NCBI GenBank assembly: GCA_018806915.1 | Contig: JAGKQI010000049.1 | Span: 62,001-126,000 of the forward strand | DNA length: 64,000 nucleotides | DNA from: Phytophthora colocasiae | Lineage: Eukaryota > Oomycota > Peronosporomycetes > Peronosporales > Peronosporaceae | Reading direction: 5' to 3' | Part shown: positions 1-13,465 of the stretch, one piece after another | Position numbering within the stretch: position 1 is the first letter of the stretch | Layout of the letters: each line of letters opens with the position of its first letter | Program-made: the position numbers and the translations under genes | Notes under the pieces: generated by a model | Database searches by the model: none | Told to the model about the DNA's origin: nothing | What the model saw: the letters and a program-made list of their open reading frames with translations, nothing else

Positions 1-37
1 AGGTCGTATAGAAAATAGCAGGCATCTGACAACAATT

Positions 38-3000
38 ATGTCCCGCACACCATTCACTCTTTGGAAAGATCTGAGTCTGAGGATGGAGTCGCCATCGCGC
101 TCTCACCGCGAGTCCATGGTGGTGAGTGCTGAGGAACTTCTGCATCCACTGGAAGCGCGTGTATCATTTGTCGCAGGAGCTCACTCGGACAGACCCGGGC
201 GTTCCTGCACTCTCAGACGACGAGGTCATCACGAAGCTCAACATGTGCGTGCGGAATGAATGTCAGTGCGGAATCGGACTTAACGCGTAAATATGCCATA
301 ATGCTGTGTATATGCTTCATTTTACAGGATTGCCGAGACATTGGAAGAAGTGGAAACTAATTTCCGAAAGGAGCGATCGTCTCCTTATCGACGTGACGGT
401 GAGGTTGAAGTGTGGGTTGATATTTTGTTTTTGTTTAGACTGATGTGGGTCTTTTGGGTTTTATTACTATTTGCAGGACATTTGATTGGCAATTTGCTGC
501 AAGTACTGGAACAGAATGATGATTTTTATTCCATGGTACGGTTGAGGTTTGCTTTGCGTAGGAAACTTGACTCACTTGTGTGTTGCAAAGCTGGAAGGGA
601 AACTATCAGATCTGAGTATAAACCGCGTCAAGGCAGCAACCTGTCGGTTGTTATTAGCTACAGTCCCTGTTAACAGCCGAGCAATTGTCCGAGTGATGGA
701 TGATGATGATGAAATGCTTGAACGTGTGTGTGGGTTTGCTACCGTCGCGGATCCAGGATTGAGGTGTTACGCTACGGGCCTTTTGTCTGTGGGACTGCGA
801 GATCGTTCAGGTTGCAGATGCAGTGGTGAATAATGACACGCCGGTGAAGTTGCTGAAGCGGGCGAGGATGTTTGCTTCTAAGTTGGAGAAGGAACGACAG
901 CAGGCAGTCAAGTACATTCAGGATCATCTTCGGCTTACTACTTCTCGTCATAAAAAGACAGCAAACAGTGGAGGCACTGGACTGACGAAATCGACAACAC
1001 CCTCAACGATCGTTGAAGCGTAAATATTCGGATATTGGAAACCGAGCACCAAGTCATGGAAACGAACACAGCGAGAATGCAGAGGCTGATGCAGGTATGG
1101 AAGCTGAAGAGGAGCCACCTGCTACGGTTCCAAATCAGCCATCGCTCCCTATCACAGGAAATGAAGAAGATGGTGTAGGAAATTATGGAGAAGATGGAGC
1201 CATCATGATGCCGAGTCCTGAACTTCACGAAGAGGATTTCAAACGGCTGGTGATGTTGGAGCTGTTGTATACTCTGGACTGCCTTGGATCTATGGGAGAA
1301 TATTTGGAGATTTTTGCTCCAGCGCTGAAAGAAGACATCGTCGGGACGATTATTACATTCTTGCACAGCAAGAATCCCGCTGTGATATCGCATACGATGA
1401 CACTAACATCGCATTTTCTCGCGCACAAGAAGTTTGCGTTCTCTTTGGTTGAAACTGGGGGTGTAGATCTCCTGTTCACAGTATTTAATCTCCAGCAAGC
1501 TGCTGGTCAGGTGGGTCTACTGGATCGCAGTTTGTCGATGTGTTTGCATGGATTCGCTTCGTCCTCAGCTGTTATCGAACGTCTTGTTGTCATGAACCCT
1601 GATAACATGCTGTCTGCCGCATTTACTTTACTTTCAAGCCCCAACGATCGAGCAAGACAAAACGCAGTGGTATTTTTCAGCTTAACGCTGAGTTTTAAGG
1701 TGATTCTCGACTACTTCGAAAAGCACAATGGGCTTTACACCGTGTTGAATATTATCAGGGTGGGCAACCGTCCAAAATCTGCAGCTCAAAGGCAGCTTGC
1801 TCAAGATGCATGTTTGTGCTTGCGTCAATATGTACGTATGCACATGGCTCTAGTGACCCATAGACTTCGAAGAAAGCTGGCCCAGCTTAATCACCCGTCG
1901 AATCGGCAGTCTAGCACAACGCCAGTGTTAACGGCGGCAACGGCTGCGTCTCGTATCCCTGCTCGGGTTCCAAAAATCACGTGGTCAAAACCAATCGATC
2001 TGGACGACAAAACCCACGAGCAAAACATGGTATTTTATGAAAAGTACCGTTTCAGCGCCAGCAGTGGTAATTCAAACAACTCGTGGTCTGCCGCAACTGG
2101 CCCAGGAGGTGGGATGTGGCCTCCCGCGGCAAAGCTAAGTCATCTACGCGGGATTCTGGTTCTTCTGGAAGTGGTGGCATTAATGTGCTCGGTGATGCAA
2201 AACACGGACTTGGATGGTAGCTCTTCATCTATCCGGGTATGGACCGCAGAACGTGCACAGTTTTGTTTGGATGCACTTCGAGTGCTAACTCTGGTGGTTC
2301 CATCTCTGGCGAATGAAGTGTGCTCGACAGAAGTATCCCTGGAGGAGGGTAGCGCTACTAAGCAGCTCGGTATGGCTATCTTGCTGGATATTGCGATGAG
2401 CAACAACCCCAGAGACTCAGAATTGGTGCGTGATGCTCTCCGTGTGTTTTGCATCTGCGTATCTCCTCCTCACCATGAAGACTGCTGGCAACACCCCTAC
2501 AAGGATATTCGACAATACACTCTGACAGCTAGAAGTATGCGAACAAAAAAGGATGACCAATCCCAACGCCCAAGCCCAAACGCAGTCGACCAAGATACCT
2601 CGGATAACAGTTCAAACTGCTGCTCTAAGGCTAAGGATGACAAGATGTTGAGACCTGTGCGAAAGTTGGCGCGTGAACGCAATGCGATAAAGGTGTGTGT
2701 TTACCTGCTTCGGTATAAGCGCTCTGTTCAAAACGCGGATGCTATTCGACTGTTGGCAACTAGAGCATTGCTGGGACTATCACGCGACCGTCATATTTCT
2801 CAGATTCTTGAGAAGATGCAAGTCGGGCAGCTACTGTCAGATATGATTCGAAGCGACCCTGTGCTGGAGGAGAACGCTGACATTCACGTCCGCTTCCGAG
2901 AATCCGCATTGGATCTGATTTCACATGTGACGCATCGAGCGTCTAACGTGGTTATCAATGAAGCCACAGACCCCACGGTGAGGAAAATTGAAAAGGCAAG

Positions 3001-5383
3001 TATCGTTGCGAACACCAAGATTTCTTATGACGAGAACGAGCTACTGAGGCTGATTCATGATCATCTAGTCACAAAGGGTTTACACGTCGCAGCTTCTGCT
3101 CTCGTTGACGAAGCCAATATTACTGTTGAAAACACTAGGAAGATTTCATCAGCGGGTGATGCACATCCTGCTCGTGCTGATGGAGCAATCGGTAACGGGG
3201 AAGTAAAAGCTGCGGATAAAAAGTTAACACCTCGAAAGAAGCCGCAAACACTAGTCAATCAAGAAATGCCGTCGACAGTATTGACTCGACGTGATAGTGG
3301 GTATTTAAGTGGAGATGAGACGCCGCGTCCGAAGAAGCTGCAACGAGTTTCTTCTTTGGGATCAATTGTACCGGAGTTGAAAAAGATTCAGGTTGGGGAG
3401 GGCTTACGTCCATCAGTAAAAATGACTCGGTCATCAACTGGGCAAGGGAAAATATCGGCGCCGGTCCATCACTCCAGAAAACGAATGTGGCACGCAATCC
3501 AGAAGCCACATCTCTTCCAAGAGCCTGCTCCAACACAGTCGGTAACATCTCCGCGCGTTGTCGTCGAGACAGCTTGCTCAGAAGCTCTCCAAAAGCTCCC
3601 GATAAATACACGATGGAGCGCAAACAATGAAACTGCCCCGTGTCTGAATCAAGCAAGTTGGACGAAATCATCACGCATTATTTGAGAGAGCAGCACCGCC
3701 AGTGTGCCAACCCAGTTACGACTGTACCGCCGTTTAAGCTGCTGAGCAAGGGATCGCAACATCGCTGTCCGGATCCAACAACCTCATCGTCGAACCTAAG
3801 TATTTGCACAAGAGTTTTATCTCGCTGTCGCACGGGATATCGCAGTGGGCCATCAGCTTTCTCGTCTTATTATGCAGATGCTGGAATTGATCGATACGTT
3901 TTCAGTCGCTACCGACCTGGTCGAACTGTAGGATCCCATGTTGGTTCATTCGCGTGGGGTGGAGTAAGCGTCGCTCGGTTTTTCGGCCAAGACCAGCAAG
4001 ACATGTTGATCGGAAATCATGATGGAGAACTGCGTCAATTCCATATCGAGTCTGATGAAGTTGTGGAAGAATGGACCTGCCATTCTCCATCAAGTGCTAT
4101 CGTGAACTTGGAAACGAACGAAGCTACGTCCATGGGCCCCCAAAGTCGACTGATATTAACAGGGGCAGTGGCTCTTTCAGAACTTGGTGTAAATGAGATT
4201 GCACTGTGGGACGCAAATGACATGAGCTCACTGGTAGAGCGATGGCGGTTCCAAGGTGGCCTCCGCCCTCAGTTTAATCACTTCGAGACAGAATTGTTGC
4301 TCTTGATGCCCGTTCTACCGATGAAGCCGGCTTTGACGGACCAGGTTTATCTGTCAAAGGTGCAGTCGTGCTGGACATCGCAACTGGAGACGTGATGTGC
4401 GACTTGAAAGACTCGATGCGCTCAAATGATTACGGCGCCGAAACTAATTGCTGTTTCTCGCCGTGCGATGGAACCATTCTTACGGATGGAATGCTGTGGG
4501 ATGCTCGTATTCCAACGCGCGCGTTATACAAGTTTGACAAGCTGTCAAACGTCGGCTGTGGGTTTTTCCATCCCAACGGAAACGAGGTGATCGTGAATTC
4601 AGCCGTGTGGGACCTTCGTACGTATCGCTTATTGCGCATGGTGCCTGCGTTGGACAAGTGCAGCATCAAATTTAACCCTTCTGGCAGTGTGCTGTTTGCG
4701 TACTATCCGTATGCTGGGGTAAGAAGTTTCTTGTGTTGAGATAGTTGTGTGAGTAAGGTTAACGTGTTCTTGATGTATAAAACCAGGGCGAGTATTTGGA
4801 GCGCAGGAAAACCAAGTTGAAGTCCTGGTTCCGTGTGCTGGATGCCCGTGACTACAAGGATATAACAACAATCGATCTGGGCCGTCCTGTGTTCGACATT
4901 AGTTTGAACACTAACAGCACGGTGCTGTCAGTTGTGGAAGGGCGTTACTTGGAAGCTGGCGACGTTGATGACGACGATTCTATTTGCCGTCTCTATGACA
5001 TCGGGCGGAAGCGCCCTGCCGAGGACGACTCAGATGCAGAGGATGGAGAAGATGAGTCAGATACGCTGGATGATGACGAATACGATGACGAAAGCTCCAG
5101 TGATGAAGATGAGGGTGACACAGATGAGAGTGACGAGGAGACGTCCGAGTCTGACTCGGATGGAGATGATAGCTCGACGGACGAGGAGGCTGAAGACGGA
5201 AGCGATGAGGACGCTGCTACTCATATCTTTTCTATAGAAGAAGAAAGTGGTGATGAAGATGGCAACGGATCCATTCTATCGACGCATGATCTTGGCTATT
5301 TATTGGAGCTCCCCGATACTACATACTATGACGTTCACGGCCAATACTCGAGCGACGAAGATGACGTTGAAGAGGACGAGTAA
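38..5383 (+). CDS. DCAF1: DCAF1 (VprBP)-like substrate receptor of CUL4-DDB1 E3 ligase
   Basis: DCAF1 recruits substrates to the nuclear CUL4-DDB1 ubiquitin ligase. Seen in order: an N-terminal helical/armadillo-like region from about 120 to 3000; a LisH motif near 3040-3120 (LLRLIHDHLVTKGL); a DEIITHYLREQH segment typical of DCAF1 at 3660; WD40 blades with two WDxR boxes, WDARI near 4497 and WDLRT near 4610, the DDB1-binding signature; and a very acidic Asp/Glu/Ser tail ending at 5383. GT-AG introns that restore the frame are 245-327, 399-476, 536-590 and 4719-4786. Further frame changes lie near 148, 810, 960-1010, 3450-3640 and 4285. At 4285 one extra G restores a good reading (HFGDR), so indels are likely. 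The start is uncertain: ATGs at 38, 83 and 116 are possible. The family assignment is firm; the exact protein is not. Confidence 0.87.
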
Positions 5384-5595
5384 TTTAGAGACAGACTGTG
5401 AGTACGATGTGAAGGCCCAACGTGCAAGAAGGTAATATTATGTGGGTTTTATCTTTTTGACTGATTGTCGTTGGTATACAGTTTCTGCAGGTCATGCAAA
5501 GAGTCCCAATTTATCCACAGTAGTTCGCCGAAACGAACACCAACCTGTACCAAGGCTTTATAATTTACTTCGAAGTATTTAACTAACATCCCAGC

Positions 5596-7630
5596 ATGAC
5601 ATCCAAACCTGAAGTGGATGTAGAAGCGTTAGGTGGTAAACCTGTGCTGCTGAAGCGCAAAGACTTTCTGGGAACGGAGAAGGCGGCTCAAAGTCATCCC
5701 AATCGAACATACTACTACCGTCAGTCTACAGATCTACAACACGTAATTGACACATCTACCAGCCATCTCGTACGCGAACCGAAAGACGTCAAGGTGCTGC
5801 TAGCACGTGGGCAAGCACTCTTCAAGCAGGCTAACTACGAACAGACAATCCGAGATCTCAGCGAGGTGGTGGCACTGGACAATGCTAATGCCACGGCATT
5901 TTACACACGTGGGCTGGCCTACTCCAAGATGGACAAAGTGGAACTAGCGATACGAGATTTCTCTCGAACACTACAGATTAACCCCGAGCATGTGAATGCT
6001 GCGTATGCCCGAGCTTCCTGTTACAACTCCCAGGGTGATTTTGTACGAGCAATTGACGACTACAATTTCGCATTACTGAAGGATAAAGCTAAAACTCCAG
6101 CAAAAGCATCAGCAGGAGTTGCATCGGTCTGCAACGCTTTCTCGGCAGCAGCTACAGCGACAGAAGCAACAACAAGATGAAAGTTCCAGCAATGTCTTCA
6201 GTTTTTCCCAGCGGTTGAAGGAAAAAAATATGAACACACAAAAGGCGACATCCGCATTATCTGCAGAACGTGACAATAACGCCGATGGTGATTTTCGCCA
6301 AGAAGATAAAGGTGGATCTTCACGAGCATTTTTTGCAGATTCTCAGCTACAGGGTTTTCCAAAGCTCACTGTAACGTCAGCAGCAGCAAACGCCATACCT
6401 ACGACACAAGTTGCGAGTCGTTTACCTCCGTCTCCAGCGACCTTGTTGGGATCTACAGTTGAACGAAAGAGAGTTCTTAACACCGAACCAAGAGGAAATG
6501 GGGATGATATAGGTTTTGAATACTTCAGCTTTAGAACAAGCTGAAGTGCATCATGCAAAGGTTTTCAGTACCGTCAGGAAGGCAACTTTCAGGCTGCAGC
6601 AGACGAGTATTCACGTGCGATTCAGCTGAATCCTCAGCATTTTAAAGCTTTCTTCAATCGTGGCTTCGTCTACGATAAAATGCGACGTTTTGATGCCGCT
6701 GTGGAGGACTACACGCAAGCACTAAAGATGGAACCGCACAATGCGTTCGCGCTCTACAACCGAGGAATTTCTCTCGACCGAAGCGGAGATTATCAAGGAG
6801 CTCTCGCTGACTTCACCAGAGCAATTGAGTTGCTACCAACGAACGCTGATTTTTACCACAACCGAGGCTTTTGTCACCGCAAACAAGGCAATTTTGAGCT
6901 GGCAATCGCAGACTACTCTCGCGCAATTGAATTTAATCCGGATCACTTCAAATCGCTGTATAACCGAGCATACTCGTACGACAAGCTTGGTCGATATGAG
7001 GAAGCAGTACAAGACTACACGACCGCGCTACGAGTCGAACCAGAAAACGCGAACGCTTACCACAATCGAGGAAGTACTTTTGACAAGATCAAGGACACGA
7101 CCAGAGCCATCGCTGACTTTGACCGTGCCATTGCACTCCAGCCTCGTTCTGTATCGAGTTACAACAGCCGCGGCCTATGCTACGATCAACTAGGACGGCA
7201 CGAAGAAGCACTGGAAGATTTTGCCAAGGCTCTCGCGTTGGATCCCCGTAGTGCTGTATTTTATCACAATCGGGGCTACTGTCTTCGCAACATGGGCCGT
7301 TTTGAAGAAGCTGTCATTGACTACGGAGCTGCTCTGGCACTTGAACCACACAATGTTGCTGCATACAACAACCGAGGATATGCACTTCGGAAGCTGCGTC
7401 GCTTTAAGGAAGCTGTGGCAGATTACACGACGGCACTTGGCATCGATCCACAAAACACGAGAACACTCAGTAACCGAGCCTACTCGCTTGCAAAGATGCA
7501 ACGCTTTCAAGAGGCCATCGCAGATTATTCTCAAGTGCTAGTGCTCGACCCCCAGAACTCGTATTCTCGTCACAATCGAGCCATTCTCACTGCAAAATTG
7601 AAAGGGGGGAACGTGGAGATGAAGAAATAA
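5596..7630 (+). CDS. tetratricopeptide-repeat protein (about 13 TPRs)
   Basis: Three TPRs occupy 5770-6070. A Gln-rich then Ser-rich linker follows (about 6075-6540), then ten consecutive 34-residue TPRs run from about 6560 to 7600. Each has the usual pattern, for example NRGFCHRKQGNFELAIADYSRAIEFNP. Such arrays are protein-protein scaffolds; TTC6-like proteins of flagellated eukaryotes have similar all-TPR layouts, but I cannot assign a partner. The reading frame shifts near 6075, where the better frame gives a continuous Gln-rich coil, and again near 6530-6560 between linker and second array. I treat all parts as one gene because the repeats continue in register. The gene starts 212 bp after DCAF1 on the same strand. 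The stop is TAA at 7628. Confidence 0.82.
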
Positions 7631-7923
7631 AAAGCTTGCATTGGCCAGATAGCAGCATCGTTCGTGTTAACCAATACTGAGTGGATTAGTAAATTTGCCG
7701 TCCATAATTCAGCACCTGGTCGATGACATACTTGCCGTAATGGACTAAGTCTTCCACACGTTTAAATGTAAAATACTTCAACTGTACGTTTCTGTAGCAT
7801 TGGCTTATTTTGAAAACATCGTCTAAGAAGATGTATCCTACCTCCAAATCTCAAGTACAGATTGAACACTTACTCGAAAACACGCTTTCTCTAGTCGAAT
7901 TGAAGCTGTTACGGCTGTCTGCT

Positions 7924-8807
7924 TTAGAACTTGAAACCCGAGTGCATGGCAGTCACACCGAACGTGAAGTTCGTGTACGTCACGCGCTTGAAGCCAGCAT
8001 CCTCGATCATGGCTTTGAATTTTTCTTGAGGCGGGAATTGACGGATACTCTCAACCAGGTATTGATACGACGGACGGTCGTTGGCGACCTTCTCGCCCAG
8101 CAACGGGATCACGTTGAACGAGTACTACACAAGACAAAGGACATAGTAAGAAACCATTTCACCACCTTAACAATCCAATCTATACGTACAGCGTCGTAGA
8201 ACTGACGGATGAGTGGGTTGGGTACTTGGCTGAACTCCATGCACATGAAACGACCTCCAGGTTTGAGCACGCGGTAGGCTTCTTTGACCGCTCGGTCGAC
8301 ATGAGTAACATTGCGGATACCGAACACGATCGTATAGACGTCGAACGAGTTGTCCTCAAAGTCCAAGTGCTCAGCATTTCCCTCCACCCAGTTGAAAAGT
8401 GACGGATCCACATGAGGCAGCACTTTGGAAGCGCGTTCCTCGCCCACCTGCAGCATCGAAGAGTTGATATCACACACAGTGATCTCAGATCCTTCAGTTC
8501 CTCGAGGTGACTTGGCCAGTTGTTCGGCAATTCGAAAGGCGATATCACCGGTGCCTCCTGCCACATCCAGACACTTTAAAGGTCCCACAGGGTGCAACGT
8601 ATCCACGAATTGGTCCTTCCACACTCGGTGCATGCCGCCACTCATAAAGTCGTTCATGACGTCGTATCTGCCAAAAAAATATAAGTTATGAGGTGTTCAT
8701 ATTGCTGAAATAATAACTATGAGAGACGTACCGCTCGGCCACATTGTGGAAAACACCTGCCACCATTCTCTCCTTGTCCTCTTCAGGCACCTGCTGGAAG
8801 CCAAAAT
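7924..8807 (-). pseudogene. COQ5: COQ5 C-methyltransferase, main body, cut from its 5' end by a copia insertion
   Basis: COQ5 is the mitochondrial SAM-dependent C-methyltransferase of ubiquinone biosynthesis. Exons on the minus strand are 8807-8732, 8667-8190 and 8124-7924; introns 8668-8731 and 8125-8189 are GT-AG and restore the frame. Motifs include [19 protein letters not shown] motif [29 protein letters not shown] and the C-terminal [12 protein letters not shown]...AMHSGFKF. The catalytic domain is complete. The upstream coding sequence stops abruptly at the LTR at 8807; the missing 5' piece is at 13713-13600. Removing the element and one target-duplication copy gives an uninterrupted THFGFQQVPEE junction, as in other COQ5 proteins. 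The element lies in the same orientation, so its 3' LTR could drive an N-truncated transcript whose first in-frame Met (KERMVAG) follows the targeting peptide. Identity is firm; the allele as drawn is broken. Confidence 0.93.
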
Positions 8808-8935
8808 ATTGAATGTGTACGCTTTAGAAGGGAAAAGGAAAAGTGATTTACTATCAGTGCCGTACAGTCTCGCTGCGCAGAATTAACCCACGCGAGGTAC
8901 CTTATCCACTACCGCTTACGACGTAACTTCCAACA
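8807..8935 (-). repeat. 3' LTR of copia element (129 bp)
   Basis: Base-for-base identical, by eye, to 13470-13598. In element sense it begins TGTTGGAAG and ends near CATTCAATA. The edge is ambiguous by one base because of the flanking target duplication (CAAAA or AAAAT). The COQ5 coding strand continues immediately on its far side. Confidence 0.93.
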
Positions 8936-8961
8936 CTCCTTCCCTGCGCAGTGAGGCTCTA

Positions 8962-11900
8962 TCACTCACCAGTTAACCCGATCTTCTCTCGTAGTTGAAG
9001 TACTCGTTCTCCTGGAAGAGCCTTCGTCAGCAAGTCCGCTAACATATCGGCGGTTCCGACGTACGTGGGCAGAACGACACCTCGCTCAGCGTAATCTCGC
9101 AAGAATTTGACCTTGATATCCACGTGCTTGGCCCTCCCCGAGCTTGCCTCGTTGGTGATCTGTTTCAGCGCTGCCTGGTTATCCATCATCATCTCGATTG
9201 GCAGCTTTACCTTTAAGCCAATCTCTCCGAACAGCTCGCGTAAACCCAACACATTTTGGCCGCCAACAGATGCTGCGACAAACTCCGCTTCTGCAGTTGA
9301 CAGCACGACAGCGGTTTGCTTCCTGCACTCCCAATCTATCGTCATTCCATTTACTTGGACTATGACGCCGCTGACAGATTTGCGATCTTGCACGTCTCCA
9401 GCAAAGTCTGCATCAGACCAGCAACACAAACGGACAATTTCTTTCGCGCCATCTTGCACATCATCCGTCAGGCGCAACTTCAAACCACGCGTTCCACTCA
9501 AATACCGTGCGATTTCCGCTTCGCTAGCTTCCAGTCTTGAGCAGTGGGAGCGTGAGTCTTTCGACTCGCGCGGTGAACAGCAAACGAAATGTCAGGTCTT
9601 GTGCCACGTGCGATCCACAGGAGACTCCCAACCAAGGCCTGAAAGTCCTTCACCGTCGGTTCTTGCCATCGGGAGCCGACTTAATAGGCAGTAACTTCCC
9701 ATCGTCGTCAAAGGGTGGATCGCCCGCTGCGATAGGCAGTCGAACGCTGTTGGCATTTTCTAAGCCATGCGCGATCAGCGTTTCCGTGATGGCATGCTCT
9801 TGGTCAATCGTATATCCACGCTCATCGTCGTAGCTGATCCTCATCCCGAGGAACATCGATGCTGGTCCCAAGTCGCTTGAGTTCCAGGATTGCCATATCA
9901 GCAAAAAATGAGTCGACGCGCGGCGCCGAAGTAGCGGTGACCAGCAAATCGTCAACGTATGTCCCCACAACAGTTATTCCACCAACGTCAGTCTTCACAT
10001 AGACGCACGAATCGGACAAACATTGCCTGAATCCGACCTGAACAAGCGTTTTGTGCAGTAACTTACGCCACAGCCTTCCAGCTTGCTTAAGCCCATAAAG
10101 GCTTCTTCCGAGCAACAAGCCGAGTTCACTAACGTCTTTGACACCCAAAGCTGCTAGCTCAGCTGCCGTAAACTCCATTCCGTCGGGAATGTACAGGCAG
10201 ATTTCTAAGCCTTCTTCCGTCGATGCCTTCACGAACGCATTCGGCACATCACCGTGCCTCGCTGGCACGCGCCAGATTCTTGCAAGTGCAAGCACAGCTT
10301 TTCCACTTGGCAGTTCCATCACCGCAGCAAATGTGAACAAGTAGTCAATACCGAACACTTGCTCATTTCCGCATGCTACGAGTCGAGCTTTGTAGCGCTG
10401 GATTTTGCCATTGCCATCCCGTTTCTTCTTATATACCCATTTCGAGTGTAGTCGAGCGGTACCCGGAGACACCTTCACAACTTTCCAAGTGTCGTTCGCT
10501 TCCAGAGAAGCAATTTCTTCCCGCTCCGCGGCCCGCCATTTCTCACTTTCCGCGCAACGTCTGGCAGCAGCAAAATTTGCTGGCTCCTTTATCATCCGCA
10601 TGAGTATCTTCCACATGTACAGCACTTGAGACCAGTGCTCCTTCCGACCCTCCGTCGTCATCTCCATCAGCTTCACGGCGTCGAACAGATTTCTTCCCTC
10701 ACGCGCTGTGACCGACGTGGCTTGGTCTCTCCTTTAGAATTTCCAGTTTCAGGCGCATTCTTCTCCACGTCTTCCGTGACATTGCTCGCGCCAGGACTCG
10801 CTTCTACCGTTGGCCATTTCTGCAAGTTCTTCAAGAATTAGTTGCTGTGAAATGCGGTCGCTGTCAGCCTGTTTCAACGTCTCGATGTCCTTTACATGGC
10901 GGGTCACCACAACCTTGTTGCTCTCCGGTAAGTATACTCGATACCCCTTTGTTTCGTCGCTTTTCCGATCACAACTCCACGCTGAGAACGCTTTTGCAGA
11001 TTCTTCTTGCTAGTGTCAACGAATACAGCGCAAGCAGATCCAAAACCACAATGTCTTGCAAACTTGGCGCACGTCCCGAGAGCACCTCCAGCGGCGACAT
11101 TCGGTCATCGTTTGCACGGGTGGGACTGCGGTTCAATACATAGACCGCATATTCTGCCGCATCTCCCCAAAATGTCAGTGGCAACTCGGAAGCAAACAGC
11201 ATGCAGCGCACGATGTTCATCACCGTTCGGTGCATCCTCTCTGCTTTACCGTTGGCAGCTTGGTTCCTTGCCTCGCTCTTCTGACGGGCCACTCCTGATT
11301 GCTTGCAAAACTCGTCCACGTTGTTGTATTCTGCACCTCCGTCAGTACGTAGGACACGAACCTTGCACCCAAATTGCTTCTCGAACCAGGTCAGAAATTG
11401 TTCGAAGTATTTGGCGGCCTGATCCTTCGTCTTCGCCAAGAACACGCGGCAGTAATTGGACTTATGGTCCACGAAGTTCACCAAGTATCGATTTCCACGT
11501 CGGTCTCGGGGCGTAACAGGGCCTTTCAGAGTCACTGCAAATCACCGCCCCCCACACGATCAACTGGAGCATGCTCCCCAGTGTCTTTCGTCGGCTGTTG
11601 GGCACGCGTCTGCTTGCCTTCTCCAGCACATACACGACAGTTGACCCGCTTGTGGCTAGTAATCTCAATCCCAGAGGCTGGGTCTTTCGCGATCCGCTCG
11701 ATTGTATCAAATGCAAGATGTCCAAACCTCTCGTGAAAGCCGACCAAAGTATCCTTCTGAACAATTCGAGAGGTGAGATGGCGGTCTTCCTCCACCACCG
11801 CGCTCATCACAACTTCTTTCATCTGTTGCACAGAGCGCTGTCGACCACATTGCACTCTTGCTACCAGTACGTTGCTCTTGATATCCGCGTAGAACACCAC

Positions 11901-12254
11901 TCGTGTAGGGTTGCCCTTCAATACTGCCACACAGCCATTGTGATCAGCCACCTTGCAGCCCATTTTCAGCAACAAGCAGTACGACATCAGGTTCCTGGCT
12001 AGCTTAGGTGCATAGTAGACGTTCCTCAGTGTGATCTCGGCCTGGACGCCGTCCACCATCGCTTTAAGCACAGCTGTTCCCTTCAGCGTCACCTCAAGCT
12101 TTGTGCCATCGGGCTGAAAACTCTCCTCCGCGTCGTGGCATTCCGTGACGTCCCTGAGCATCGTCTTGTCGTTCACCATATGACGACTCTGCACCACTGT
12201 CCAATATCCAGTCGTCAGTCCCGGAGGCCATGTTCCTGAACATTCAAAGACCAT
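8962..12254 (-). CDS. copia Pol: protease, integrase, reverse transcriptase, RNase H
   Basis: Read 12254 to 8962 in several frames. A protease-like region near 12200 (SRHMVND) is followed by a GAG-pre-integrase zinc segment (HERFGHL...CRVCAGEGK) near 11700. The integrase core lies at 11535-10970 with VNFVDHKS, LRTDGGAEY and GKAERMHRT carrying the D, D, E triad. Reverse transcriptase lies at 10676-9822 with KWVYKKKRDGNG, RYKARLVACG and the active-site YVDDLLV. Copia RNase H lies at 9501-8962 with CWSDADFAGD, LSTAEAEF and NEASSGRAKHVDIK. Frame changes occur near 11530, 10970-10680 and 9820-9500. All catalytic blocks are recognisable and in order, so coding capacity looks intact apart from indels that may be sequence errors. 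Confidence 0.88.
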
Positions 12255-13465
12255 TTGATCTTACTCTCGTCACCACCATCGTTCTTGTGCTCTTTTTCAG
12301 GACAATCGCGCGCCGGATGTGGCCGACATTGCCACACTTGTAGCATTTCCTGCCAGTTGTGACGGTGCTGACTGTGTCCTTCCCGATCCCTTTGAACGTC
12401 TTGTCCTCGTCCTTCAGTGCTTGAGCCCACGCCACAAGCTCACTTGCCTGTTGCATTGGGTCTGGCCTCGTAGGGTCGTACTTCGCCATCATAGCGATCT
12501 TCAAATCCGGGTCAGCGTACTTCACCACGTTTTCCAGCACCAAACTCGGCGACGCGTTGGTAGCCCCATTAGCGCATTCAGGTAAAGGAAGTGGTCATTC
12601 CATGTACGCGAGCTCTCCTTCCGGGCTGAAAACATCCTCATCGCCTGCTGATTGGAGATGTTCACACGGAACGCCGCATTCATTTGTTCCATCACGAACC
12701 AAAGATTTGGCTGGGTAGCCCACCACCGCTGCACATGTTGATGGAAGTACTTTTCAGCTTTGCCTCGCAGATGCTCTGCGAACTTATTGACCTTCGCCCG
12801 TTCCGTCCAGCGATAGCGGTAGGCGATCTCGGCCATCTCAACTCTGCTCAATGAACAGTAATGCCCACTGTTCAAAGCCAGATCCTAGACCTTTGTAGAC
12901 CTCGTTACCGTCGAATGCGCGTAGCGCCAGCTTTAGCCTCTCTCGCAGGGGGGGACGCGTGGTTCAGCTGCCATGACAGGCTCAGCATGTTGTTGCTGTG
13001 GCTGCTGCTGCGCGTGTGCTTGACCGGGGGCGGGCGGTACGCTTGGTACTGTGGAACCCCGCGGTCCACTTCGTGGTCAAGATAGCCAGCACGCGCCCAT
13101 CCTCCAGGAGTCTGGACCCCCAGGCCCACATGTCCACCTCCAAGCTCGTCAACGTGCATTTGCCGCATCCCGAGGCTCCCGCCCTCCTCAATCGCTTGAC
13201 GGAAGACGCTTCGCCTCAGCGGTTGGTCAGGAGACACCGGCGCTCCCCGAGGCGTGACCGCCTTCTCCAGCATGTTCACCTTGGTGGTCAGCTGCCTCAG
13301 CAGCACCATCATATCCTCCATTCCGGGAGCGGCTTTTCCTTCATCAGGCGAGCTACCCCTTTCGTGGGCAGCAGGATCACCGCCACCAGTACCTGGCGCA
13401 ACCTCTTTCGCAGGTAGCGGAGGTGTCTGTCGTGGCGAGACTTCGCCAGCGTCCTTGGAACTCAT
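12215..13465 (-). CDS. copia Gag with CCHC zinc knuckle
   Basis: The first ATG (13465) lies only a few bases inside the 5' LTR. The product begins with a Pro/Ser/Gly-rich stretch and a short coiled region (MEDMMVLLRQLTTKVNMLEKAV). A retrotransposon capsid-like segment follows (YRYRWTERAKVNKFAEHLRGKAEKYF...), and then a zinc knuckle near 12340-12290, CYKCGNVGH followed in the next frame by ARDCPEK. The frame changes near 12905-12875, 12540 and inside the knuckle at a GCGCGC run. Gag and Pol overlap at 12215-12254. Confidence 0.78.

Noticed and set aside
4932..5435. Met/Arg-rich overlapping frames in the acidic tail region of DCAF1
   Set aside because: They are out-of-frame readings of the Asp/Glu/Ser low-complexity tail.
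7810..8691. Plus-strand ORFs opposite COQ5
   Set aside because: Antisense shadows of the spliced COQ5 exons, crossing its introns.
8807..8935. Reading the copia LTR edges as strict TG...CA
   Set aside because: TG...CA edges leave no adjacent matching duplication; shifting the 3' edge by a few bases gives a 5-bp duplication and an exact COQ5 join, so the wider edge was used.
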